A DNA stretch of 64,000 bases, taken from Pterobdella sp. o SKG-2022 (Eukaryota > Annelida > Clitellata > Hirudinida > Piscicolidae). Positions 23,859 to 34,693 of the stretch are shown here, piece by piece; position 1 is the first letter of the stretch; each line of letters opens with the position of its first letter. Below the pieces are notes generated by a model, which had not been told where the DNA came from, did not search any database, and saw nothing but the letters and a program-made list of their open reading frames with translations. The position numbers and the translations under genes are program-made. Location: NCBI GenBank assembly GCA_964035795.1, contig OZ038321.1, positions 17,313,548-17,377,547 on the forward strand, in the 5' to 3' direction.

Positions 23859-25080
23859 ATGTTTATAAAATCGAAGACTTTTCTGACAGTTCTGCTTCTT
23901 TCCGTTTGTGAGTTTTATACTATAAAAAATATTTTCAAAAACATTCAATACTTCTTTACTCTGTTGAAATCAAAAACACAGCCCGACAATTTAGTATTGA
24001 CGGCAAGTTTTTCATTACATGAAATTTTGAAAAAAAATATTTTTTTGTTTTTGATTTTAACAAACTCCAAAGCACAAATATATTTCAATAATTTCATTTT
24101 TGAATTTCGGAAAACCGAATATTTTGCAACTTCGAGAACAAGCTGAGAGTTCATCGTAGAAGTGAAGTCCTTTGTAGTATTTGAAATCAAAATGTAAACA
24201 TTAAACAGTTAAAATATTAAATAGAGAATTGTTAGCCCGTAGACCACCGTTAAAAGTTCCACTACACCAAATTTTTCCATGTTTTAAACCTTCAAATTGA
24301 TTCCAAAAAGTTTTTACACCATTAAACTTACAAGCTAGGCTAAAAGGTTGGGAAAATGTTATATATTTTTATTTAAAAAACAATTTGTTTTTATGAATGC
24401 TAAAATGCCGTTTACAGACATTCCTTTATTTCGACTAATAAAACTAATCGGGGCTTGAAACGAACTCATAACTTCGTGTGGAATATTCTTTAAGCATTTC
24501 ATTGAGAATTCATTAGAAAATTCTTAAAATAAATATAAAATAATGAAAATGCTTTCAAATTTTAGATTTTTCCTTAACTTTTCCATTACGATAAAGGCTT
24601 GAAAATTTTCGCCAATGTGTCAACAAAAAGGCTTCTAAATATTTTAAAATATAGTTATTTATAGTGCTTTCAAACACTATTAGTTTCATGCTAATATAAA
24701 AAATTTGTTTTTGTTTTTTTGTTATTCAAAAATATTGCCGACATACAAATTTTTTAATTACATTTAAATCCACAAACGCAATGAAAAAATCTATCTTGAA
24801 CTTTACAGGCTTTGCGATGTTTGCATCGTGCAGACCGGATTGGAGAAAAGCTGAAAACGCTTGGTTGTACCCTGCTTACTTCAAAGAAGTTCCCTCCAAG
24901 GGATATGAAGGCATCGACAAAAAGGCCATCAGCATGCTCAGAATGGGAAAGAGGAACTTCGTAAGACCAGAAGAAGTATATGAAGATTATTACTTGCTTC
25001 CAGAAGCCCATAAAAAAGCTGTTAGTCATTTGAGGCTTGGTAAAAAAAGTTACGGAGTTGGCGAAGAAGCTTCCAAGTAA
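23859..25080 (+). CDS. Myomodulin-like neuropeptide precursor
   Basis: Two exons, 23859-23907 and 24809-25080, joined in phase, give a 106-residue precursor. Exon 1 and the start of exon 2 build a signal peptide (MFIKSKTFLTVLLLSV then CFAMFASC), with likely cleavage near residue 24. The mature part has two amidated peptides with dibasic sites: KK-AISMLRM-GKR and KK-AVSHLRL-GKK. The Gly before each dibasic site is the amide donor. The products, AISMLRM-amide and AVSHLRL-amide, resemble mollusc myomodulin (PMSMLRL-amide). The spacer NFVRPEEVYEDYYLLPEAH and the tail SYGVGEEASK are probably non-bioactive linkers. Most known myomodulin precursors have more copies. A TATA box is at 23717 and a polyadenylation signal at 25195. 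Expected role: neuromuscular modulation through a GPCR (inference from family). Confidence 0.88.
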
Positions 25081-25194
25081 AAATCCTCTAGTGAATGACT
25101 CAAAAATACAGTTTTTTTTTAATTTTCTGAAACTTTGTGGTCAAACATTTGAGAGCTATTATGCAAATTATTTTAGTGAAAATTATAAAAACCG

Positions 25195-25200
25195 AATAAA
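25195..25200 (+). terminator. Polyadenylation signal of the neuropeptide gene
   Basis: AATAAA, 115 bases after the stop codon, followed by overlapping copies (AATAAATAAATAAA). Confidence 0.6.
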
Positions 25201-25690
25201 TAAATAAACTAAAACTAGTTTCATTTTATGCTATATTCAACATACGTAGGGATATGAAGCAGAGAAACAAAATTTTTTAAAATTATTTAATTATGTTTCG
25301 AAAACTAAAGATTGAAATTAATAAAAATTTTTTTTCCAATCTTAATCTTGAGTGAAAATTACTTTGGTATGTGGTTACATTCAAAGTAATGTTTTAAAGT
25401 AAGTTTCAAGTTTTCTTCCTATCAGTTAACTTATTTAATTAGTTATTTATCAAATTTTATTGCATCAATCAAAAACTTCATTTTTTTATTCGAAAAATCA
25501 TAACAACTATCTAAAATTTACAAACAATCAAATAACGAATCATGTAATGTAAATTGTTGAATTTAATTTTTAAATTTGCGAAAAAAAATTGCATCTTCAA
25601 AAACGTGAAACTTCGAAAACTACAATTGATATTTAAAAATACATCATAAAAACAATCTTCCTAGAAATGTGCATCGCAGGCATGAGTAAA
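25201..25690. other. Spacer between convergent neuropeptide and HLH genes
   Basis: About 490 bases between two convergent genes. It should contain the 3' UTR of the minus-strand HLH gene. Nothing else was recognised. Confidence 0.45.
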
Positions 25691-28308
25691 CTATTGTTTT
25701 CTGTGCAGTTTGGAGAGGATGTGAGATTGCAACATGTAGGAGGGAAACAGGCGGTCTTTAATGCAAATGCTCAACAACTGTGAATCTTTTGGAGAATCTG
25801 CTAACGATGGTGTTAGAGATGACGATGAGTGGGGAAATGAACTAGTTGAAGTATTTTGAGTTGTTGAAGAAAGAACATTTTGAGATGATGATGGGTGTGT
25901 TTCAACTGAAAGATTTGAAAACGTGCAGTGATTGTGTTTCAAGAAGCTTTTGTCTTGTGGTCCATCTATAACTTCTTGTGAGTCATGTATTGACTCTAAA
26001 TCTTTCACAGAATTATTTTGAAATGTTGTTTTTGAATCTGAAGGTTCTTTTTTCTTTGTAGATGAAACGTTGGATTGTGTCTGAAGGAACAACTCGTGAG
26101 CCAAAACAGAAGCTGCCCCAGTTAACAACTGACTATCTGAGATGTTTTGAATTATATTGAAACTAGTGATTTCCAAATTATTTTATAATCAAATTATTTT
26201 ACTATTAATAATTTTGAAATAAAATAAAAATTTATCAATATAATATTTTAATATAATGTATTGATTGAAGACTCATAAAATATTAAAAAGAAGGCGTCAA
26301 AATAAGTGGTATGCACTCCGCAATAAAACACGTCATATAGAAATCTATTAACGTTACGTGTTCCTTCAATAACCCATTCAAACATAGTGCCAATCTATGT
26401 ATTTGTGCTCAATAGTTTCGATATATTTCAAAAGTTTACTTTGGCAAATATTTTAAATCATTTGGCATGATAACTTCATTAAGGATAATACGATGTAATA
26501 TAATAAAATTCAACATTTTTATATATTTTTAAAGTAACAATATAAAAAATATGAATGAAACAAAGGCCAAACAAGGTTCGAATATAATAAGCACGAGATG
26601 GATAATGAAGATAATAAGAGGGGAAATGGAGATGCTTTGAATAATTGAGAGATGAAGCATCAATTAAGTTGCCTGCATTTTCGCTAACTATTATGTTTGA
26701 ATGACGCTCTTCTCTTATATTATTTTCTTGAAAGCGTACATCTTTTGTTAAATTTTAGAGATTTGAAACTATTTTTACTAAGTTTGAATGATTTTATTCT
26801 TTATCAAAGAAAATATTTTTATCAGCATAATAAAATGATTCAATACGGTTTCTACTCCAACCCATTCAAACTGACATGATTATAATGGCCGAGTTTTAAT
26901 TATGCTTTATGAGAAACTCTTCTTAACACTTGTGTTAAAAATATTTATTAACCTCAGTAGTAGTCTTGTGGAAATATTTGAAATGCGATCTTTTCGAATT
27001 TCATATTTCCTAATTAAAATCTTCAATGGTAGTTATCTCGATCCTGGTATCACGTTGTCGATCATTAATTTTGAAAGTGATCTTCGCTTCAATAATGCAT
27101 ACAGGCTATGATTACATTTCTTTGTGCTTTGCCATGTATTTGTGCATTTAATTTAAAATTATTGAACAATATTCAACAAAAAAAAACTTGAACATTAAAT
27201 ATTTTCATAAACTGAATTTAAAAAATTGTTTAAATCGTATTTTAGAGATAAATAATTCAATATAAAATTAAAAAAAACATTAAATATTAATCCATAAAAA
27301 AAACACATAAATGTAGAATTATAAAATAAATCTAATAAATACTTTTCTGCGAATTTTTCTTCTCATCGCCAGCAAAAGCGGTGTATAGTTTTGATGGTTC
27401 AATTTGAAAGTTGTGGATACTCGTCATGTGTTGTTGTTTCTGGCACACACTTGGATCGAGCAATTGCCGTGGTGGCTGATTGTTTGCTTGCAACTGTTGC
27501 TGTTGTATAAGATATTGTTGTTGCATTTTGATAGCGAGTGCCCTGTGCAGCTGGTCAATGTACTCTATGGCACTCTCTATCACTTCAATCTGTGAGTTTG
27601 TTTGTTTTTGGTAATCTTTTTAGCGCATATTTTCAATAATTTATTACTGTTATTTCTTCATAGTTTTAATTTTTATAATTAAGATAAAAAAACTAGCAAG
27701 ACTTTTTTAAATAATTTTTAATTTTTTGAGAAGTTCCAAATACAATTAAATAAAAAGAATATCAGATCCGATGTGCACGACGTGCGTTTATGGCTAGTAC
27801 AACAATGCACATTAAACTAATTTTCTTGAAACATTAAAGCATAAATACTATAACAACACGTCTGACTAACTTTTGTGACTTTCTTATTTGATTGGTTTTG
27901 ATTTTGTTCCTTATACCTTGGCAAGCGGCTGTTTGACCTACTACGAACCTTTCGTACCGAGTTGTGTGCATGTCTTAGTGAAAAGTGTTGAGTTTTGAAC
28001 TTTGAGGCATTAAGCTGTTTTTTGTTGGTGGATTGTTTCAACTTTGACTTTTTGTGAAGTGAAGCTATCTGTTTTGAAGGGTTTGTATGACATTCAATAT
28101 CAGGTCGTTCTTTAAGCCAAGGTACCATATTTTTGAGTTTTTGATATTCCTTGTTTTGAAGCATTTTAATATGGTTTCTTCTGTATTTTCTGGCGATTTC
28201 TCTTCCCGCTTTCATGCGACCCTTGATTATCAGAGAATCTGTTTTTATTTCCGTCTCTGCATACAGAGTCTTACTTCTTGATCGGTTCTGAATGCTATTT
28301 CCCTCCAT
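25691..28308 (-). CDS. Id/extramacrochaetae-like HLH protein with long loop
   Basis: Three exons on the minus strand: 27871-28308, 27343-27589, 25691-26136; phases agree and give about 376 residues. Helix 1 (about 46-64, IKMLQNKEYQKLKNMVPWL) resembles emc/Id (KMYLSKLKDLVP). Helix 2 starts exactly after the first intron: KVTK then IEVIESAIEYIDQLHRAL, matching the Id/emc pattern K(V/L)(S/T)K(V/L/I)E(I/V)(I/L)xxxI(D/E)YI. Between them is a loop of about 78 residues, very basic (Lys, Arg, Ser), where Id proteins have under ten. Upstream of helix 1 is REIARKYRRNH, basic but without the NxRER pattern of DNA-binding bHLH. C-terminal to helix 2 are a Gln-rich stretch and a Ser/Thr-rich tail. Id proteins dimerise with bHLH activators and block them; whether this one does is inference. 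The join to exon 3 is less secure than the first join. Alternatively it is a divergent bHLH factor. Confidence 0.72.
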
Positions 28309-28476
28309 TTGTTTTGTTTTGTTGCAAACAGAGCCGACTATTCACCAATCAAGAAAAACTAGACTGACGATTTTTATGAAGAATATAAACTTATAATATA
28401 TTTTGCTTTCAACAGACATTAAAATTTAACACCATGAAATGAATAATAAAAGGAACATGAGTTACAAACAAGTTCT

Positions 28477-28484
28477 CTTTTATA
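28477..28484 (-). promoter_or_regulatory. TATA box of the Id-like HLH gene
   Basis: TATAAAAG on the minus strand, about 170 bases upstream of the ATG at 28308. A pyrimidine-rich (CT)n tract lies just upstream on the plus strand reading (28489-28506). Confidence 0.5.
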
Positions 28485-28506
28485 TGCTTTCACTCTCTCT
28501 CTTTTC

Positions 28507-31500
28507 TCCAATCATCTTTAACATTCGCAATTTTCACGGTGTTCTAGCGTGTATTTTAAGTCTTTTACAAATTTATTGTTTTTATTTTTTCAACATATAA
28601 AATTTTGTATACTACTTTTTTTTTAATTAGCAAAAAATCTGAAAAATTAAATTTTTGTACATTCGAGCATTTACCGAAAAACTACCCAAAAAAAGTTAAC
28701 TAGAAATATTGCAAAAGAGTACAAAACTCATACATATTGGGAATCAGAATTATTTGAATAGATGCAGACATGAACGTGAGAATATCCACAGAGTAGATAT
28801 GGCCTTATCACTTACCTACAAGTTGCTACGTCAATCAATGCTCTCTCGAGTGCCTCTGAATGTTTACTTTGGTGCTTCTGTTTGTCCTACCTTTTGTTTG
28901 CGTTGTCTGTTTCTCTATTATGTATTTTTCTCCAATCTCTAATGAATTTTTAAAAGAGGAGCTTCAAATGAAATCCTATCTAGGAATAACTTTGAAAAGT
29001 AACATTTGAATGGTTGGGAAATCAAAATTCAAGTTATTTATTTTATCTAAAAGAATAGAATTGAAACATCCTGGGTGTTTTTCACTCTCAAGTGCCAGCA
29101 TATACAACCACTGTAGAGAATGTTAAGTGGAAGACGTGAGAGGAAAGATAAGAAAGTTCTGAGTAGAAGATGGATGGCAATGATAGTAATAAAACTGATA
29201 TGAATTAGTCTATAATTGATCTTAATAATTACAACATTCTATGCAGCATAGCTTGAGTGAAGTTCTTCTATAAATTATAAATAAAGTGAATGCTAAATCT
29301 AGAGGCGAAGAATCAATAAAACAGCATGGATGTGAATAATTAATTATAACCATGAAAAAGCTGTCGAAGAAGCTTGAAACCTGAGTGGAAGGACGGGTGC
29401 TAGAAAATTTATTGCAGATATTCAAGAGCACAAATGAAATTAAAAACTTTTGCCTTTTTAGTTATTTATTCGCAGTATTAAAACTCAAAAAATTAGTTTT
29501 CAATTAAAGTATCAGTTATTCTTTGAAGTTTATTTGTTAAATATAATTTTTAAACATTAATTTTTATGACTTCTTTTGATAATTTTATCAGTGTCCCATA
29601 ATCGTTACAAAATCATCACATTTGCTTATCTACCATCAAAATGCGGTAAATTTACTTATGGAAATCATTAAGTGTTCAAAAAAACCTTGTTTTAATCTTT
29701 TAAAATTTATTTTCTACACAAAATCTAAGTTTTACACATTTATGAAATATTTCTTAATAACAATTTTACGGCCATAATTCATTTTTTAATAATTAAATAA
29801 TTCAATATAAAACAAAATAATACCATAAATTCAAATATATTCAAAACAAAAACAATAATCAGATATAAAGTCAAATATATGTGAAACACGAATAATCTGG
29901 TGTTAGGATCGGTAGCAGGAGCCTGGTCACGTATGATTACAGTGAAATGTGTACAAACGCCTTTACGCGTCTGTACACCTGAGTGTATGTGGCTTTATGC
30001 ATTGCCAGGTTTTACTCTGAAATACACTGTATGTTCAAAACCAGCGAATGATTTTTTTTTCAAAAACATACTCAGCCACAAAAGATTTTAAAATACTTTC
30101 TTAGTTTTTCATGTGTTGTTTTTAACTCATTAAATTATTAAAGCAAGCACAGATGTTTTACACGCATATGTGTATTAATCTTTAAACTTAATTTTTCTTT
30201 GAAGGAAATGCTACTTTCGTGACTGCATTAGAGTTATATTGATTGCTTGCTGGGAAGGTGCCTTTCTAAATGTATTGATCGAGCTTTGGATCGGTACTGA
30301 CATTTATTACCATACAAAAAATCGTTTAATGCTTTTAATTTGGATTTTTATTCATAAATTTTTTTTTCAATTTTTTATAATAATTTTTTCCCCCGTAAAT
30401 TGAATTAAGACCTATCGCTTATTCATACATAGACAGATATGCCCATAATACTTAATGTATCAAACGTTTTCCCACCCATTCCTTTCTTTTAGCACTCACA
30501 CAAAACGACATATCCGTAAGCATATGTTACCTCTAAACACGGTATGTTTCCCAGATTAATTGATTAAATGCTCAGAACTTGTATCCGTAGAAATGGAAGC
30601 ATTAACAATTATTAATAATACGATTCCTTTTCTAGTAGTTTTATATACGTAAAAGCAACAAAATTCTAAAAAAAAGGTTTAAACAGTGGGAGCATAATAA
30701 CACAAAAGGCACATGGTAATGATGATGTTGTCACATGGAGGGATGCTGATGAATGATAGATAAGCTCCAGCAAATGTTTACTCAAGAGGTTCCATGCAAT
30801 GTAATTAAACGTGTGTGCTTTTTGTTTTGCGTGTTCGTAAGCTAAATAAAATGTTTGTTCATCGTTATAACTATAGATGTGTTAAAAATGATGTTTTTTG
30901 TATGTATTGATACATGCTTTTGTCTGAAACATACTGATTTGTATTGACATACTAATCCTTTAAAGTGCTCTCTATACAAATTTGCTCATTCGCTTGGCTT
31001 CCTGTGGAAATGTTGGCTGCTATACTTCTCAGAAACTCTAAAATAACAATTTTTTTTCAAATATATTTTTATTAATTCAACTTTTTTTATATATTTTTTA
31101 ATATTTTAAATTATGAGATAATTTTTGTTAACGATGCTGAAATTTTTGGAGAAAAAATCTCATTTATTTTCATTATTTGAACAGAATGTTGATAAAATGT
31201 CTGAAAATTGTTGAAACAATGCATACAGCAACTGTTTTCATCGAAATCATGAGAGCTTTAATCACTTGCATCAAACACGCCTCTTTATAACTCATATCCC
31301 ATAACCTCATTCATCCCTCTTATTCTAACATTTAATTTCAAAAATAATATGAAACACTCGATTTGAATTTTTTTTTGTTGAATTGAGTCTCTAAATATTA
31401 CACTTTTTTTAACAGAAATTTATTTTAGTTTGTTTTAAATTTTTATTGAATCCGGTTATGATTTAAAGCAAGTTAACAAAGTTCTTGTAACATTTCCATC

Positions 31501-31906
31501 TAGGTTGTAACCAAATACTTTTCAAATAGCTTTTCCTCACGTGCTAAATAAGATATAAAAGAATAATAAACGTTCTAATAAACAATAATAAACCAAATTT
31601 CTAGTCGAATAAATCTAAAACAGGGTCCGTAACGAGTGATGTAGTAAAAGCAAATTGATTTCCTATTTTTGTATTTAAGAGAATTTATTGAGGATCATAT
31701 CATGAATAATAGTATGAAATGTCATTAAAAATATATGTTTCACAAGTATGAAAGATTTATCAAAAAAATATTTCCATTTACTAGTAAATTAAGTTTAAAT
31801 AGTATTTTTGATAGTTCTAACTGTCTTGAGAAAAAAATCTTCGTAGAAAAATAATGAAAAATAAATTGAATGAATATTTTGGTGAAAAATTTGATTTTTA
31901 AACGTA
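28507..31906. other. 3.4-kb intergenic region
   Basis: AT-rich DNA between the HLH promoter and the tetraspanin 3' end. No protein-coding pattern was recognised. A GC-richer island at about 29890-30030 contains a hairpin (29949-29978). Small open frames here, such as 28709-28942, have no family features. Confidence 0.5.
29949..29978. repeat. 12-bp stem hairpin in a GC-richer island
   Basis: GTGTACAAACGC, a 6-base spacer, then GCGTCTGTACAC. Arms pair over 12 bases with one mismatch on the plus strand, which becomes a G-U pair if the minus strand is transcribed. Further outside, CCTGG (29914) and CCAGG (30006) could extend the pairing with bulges. The stem is short for a microRNA precursor. 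Confidence 0.5.
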
Positions 31907-33809
31907 TTAAATTTTAGAGTCACTCTTCAACTTGATCAAAAAGAAGAAAGACAAAACGATTCCGATAATCTGTTGAAAAAAATGGAAAAAATTTATGAAT
32001 GAGTAAAAAATTATTTAAGAAAAACCTACCAAATATATTCCAATAGCAAGCCCGAGTCCAATGAGGACTGCCGAGTTGGAAGAAAGGTAATCGTAACCAG
32101 CATCGTAACAGCCCTGTGTTGGGAATGTTTCGATAAATAGATTTTAATTTTCAAAAGAATTTAAGCTATTTATTTATTAAAACTACTGAAGCAAAAATAA
32201 ATATTAATTTTTCCATAAAAACAACTTTAAGCTATAACTATGAAAAATACATTAAAAACACATAGAGACATGATAGAACTTATTCATCCATCTTAATAAC
32301 CTGGTAATAAACAGCACGATTAACAGCGCCAATCTGTGGCGATCCAGGTGGACCCAGTCTCCACCTCTGACACACCTTCTGGTTGATGTATTCCCAGGCT
32401 GCATTTTTGACACAGCATGAGCGAGGCACGTAAGGCCTGTTTTCGTCATCTTTAAAGAAAGATTATGTATAGGATTTTATTCTGGTTTTACTTGTTTTTC
32501 AACAATGCAAAGTTTTGGAGATTTTATAAATATGAAACTTCAAGATAACCTTCATAGACAATTTTTCTTTCAGTAAGTGACCCAAACCTTTTGAACCAAG
32601 TGCTGTTTCTATAGATGTACCACCCATTTCTTGTAACCCCACAACATTTCAGCTGAAGAGTTATTTTTAAAATAACTATTAAAAAATAACAAACGTTCTT
32701 ATAAACACCAATTAAGTTAGGTTTTTAAATTTTAAAAATAATTTTTAGCCAGACTACTGCAAAAAAACAACGCGAGATGTACATGCCGCCTCTATCGATT
32801 AAATAATCTTCTGTAACAAAGATTTTAATTGTATAAGATCTAAAAAACATCTCCATAGGTACAATCATATGGAAACTTTTTTTTTTAAATTCTTTCAAAT
32901 ACAATATTTTCAATTATAGTTGAAAAGAATCATTAAAAAATAATCAAGTTCATTATCATAATTTTAAATTATGCTTCAAGACTAAAGATCTCAACTCACC
33001 CTTTCTTGCGCCATGTCCCAAGCATCAGTAACTTGCCTGTTGTACTCCAACTTAATTTTTTGATTTAAATTATGGAATAATAGAATTTAAAAAGCTTCAT
33101 AATCATACCCGATAGTCAAAGCCATAATTGTCCGTAAGAGTGCTTGACATCGTTTCTTTCACATGATGCCCTATCTATGGTACATAAATCGTACAAAGTT
33201 TAATTTCAATTTCAAAATTTTTTAAGATATTTATTTTTTTCATAATAATTTGATAAGTACTTGCGCTCTGAAGACGATAGCGCAGATTCCCCCAATGATG
33301 AGAATAGCAGAGATTACACACAGAGAAACAAAAAACTGCAAATTTTCTTGAAATTAGTATAAAAAATTACTTCAAATATTTTTTATTACAATAAAAATCA
33401 TTATCTTATTTTCTCTAATGACTCCGCAGCATCCGAAGAAAGAAGTGAAAAAGGTAATACATCCTCCAATGAGAATGAAATATACTGCCACTGCATACAA
33501 GCTGTTGCCTATGATGGTCGTCATGAAGTTCCTATCAACAGCCAGCCATATACCAATCGCTAATAGCAGGAGTCCCAAAAACTTTGAAATAATTATATAA
33601 TTAATGGAACAAACATTTAATGTAGTTTTTGCTGCTTCAAAAAAGCATTATAGATTAAATTTAGCTAATTCAAAGTTATAAATACTAATGAAAAAGTAAT
33701 GGAATCTTACGAATGTGATGAAAGTGTAAAGAAACAGAGCATATCTCATAAGAGGGGCATTCTCTTTGTCAAACCTCTTCTTCTTGGGCATATAAGTAAC
33801 GTTTTCCAT
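31907..33809 (-). CDS. Tetraspanin
   Basis: Nine exons on the minus strand: 33711-33809, 33390-33581, 33261-33335, 33109-33174, 33000-33050, 32550-32652, 32301-32449, 32030-32113, 31907-31969. All phases agree; 293 residues. Tetraspanins are four-pass membrane organisers that cluster integrins, receptors and enzymes at the cell surface. TM1 (about 22-46) has LLLLAIGIWLAV; TM2 is followed by FFGCCGVIREN, the usual TM2-to-cytosol motif; TM3 has VISAILIIGGICAIVF. The large extracellular loop has the defining CCG (LKCCGVT), PRSCC, a further Cys (KVCQRW) and the final QGCYDA, six cysteines in all, plus an N-glycosylation sequon (RNST). TM4 is AVLIGLGLAIGIYLIIGIVL, and the tail is short (KLKSDSKI). 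The exon 2 donor adds IMIFI after RENK. It is head-to-head with the zinc-finger gene, 884 bases apart. Confidence 0.93.
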
Positions 33810-34693
33810 TTTTTAAAACGGTATTAAAAATTAAAAATTTTTTTAAACCAATAAATCTTTAATCATTTAAAACTTGAACATTTATTGTTTACTTCTATAC
33901 AGGTATATAATTCAGGTGTTTAAGAATGAGGTCAAACTATTTACCAAATATTTGAAAAAGTTTTTTTTTGTTTTTTTATCCTTATAAAGTCACACATATT
34001 TGAATTTTATATATAAAAAGAACTTTCAGTATATCTTTGCGATATTTTTTTATTCTGTAAAACTTCTACTCAGAAAAAAACTTTTACTCAAACCAATGAA
34101 TTGAATTCAAGTTTTTTCCAATATTTCTGAAATTGTCATAAAGGATATTCATGATTTTCAAAATGTCGATTATTATTTGTAGTCTTTGGTCTCTCACCAA
34201 TTATCTTTTTCTTGCGATCTAATTCCTAATAGCTGAAACTCGCAATTTCTTTGGTTTTTATTTTATTATCTTTAAAGTGATCACTAAATACTCTTCATAC
34301 CAAAATTTGATATAGATATATAACTAATAGCTTTTATCTTTGATAAAATTTGCTCCGGAAAGTTGTGTATTTAGTAAAGCCCTTGTTAATTTCTAGTGGT
34401 TTAGTTGATCCCTTTGCGAAGTGCGAAAAATTTTCAAGCAATAATCGTCTTTTTAATTATAATTGATAACAATTTATCGAAAATATTCAATTTCAAAATC
34501 AATTAAGTAAAGAGCGACAATACCTGAATCACTGTTACTTCATAAAGTTGATTGTGTCTAAAAATTTTCAACAACAAATAATTTAAAAACTATCATCTCA
34601 AAAAATTTTAGGTTAATTATTTATTAGACATAATAGCCTATATAATAATTTAAAATAGTTTCATAATTGTTATGTTACCCATACAGGCACAAA
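33810..34693. other. Shared upstream region of tetraspanin and zinc-finger genes
   Basis: This 884-base stretch separates two divergent start codons and must hold both promoters. An acceptor-like site (CATACAG, ending 34686) just before the zinc-finger ATG suggests an upstream non-coding exon. No unambiguous TATA box was seen for either gene. Confidence 0.5.

Noticed and set aside
24781..25080. Single-exon start for the neuropeptide at the ATG 24781 (MKKSILNF...)
   Set aside because: The frame is open and could look like a weak signal peptide, but the spliced form with exon 23859-23907 gives a much better hydrophobic core, a clean donor and acceptor, and fits the TATA box at 23717.
27404..27595. 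Plus-strand open frame opposite helix 2 of the HLH gene
   Set aside because: It is a mirror of the coding strand, without family features.
28709..28942. 77-residue open frame in the intergenic region
   Set aside because: No recognisable domain, no splice partners and no promoter signal; it could occur by chance.
34667..34693. Upstream in-frame ATG of the zinc-finger gene
   Set aside because: A likely splice acceptor (CATACAG) lies between it and the ATG at 34694, so the upstream codons are probably intron.
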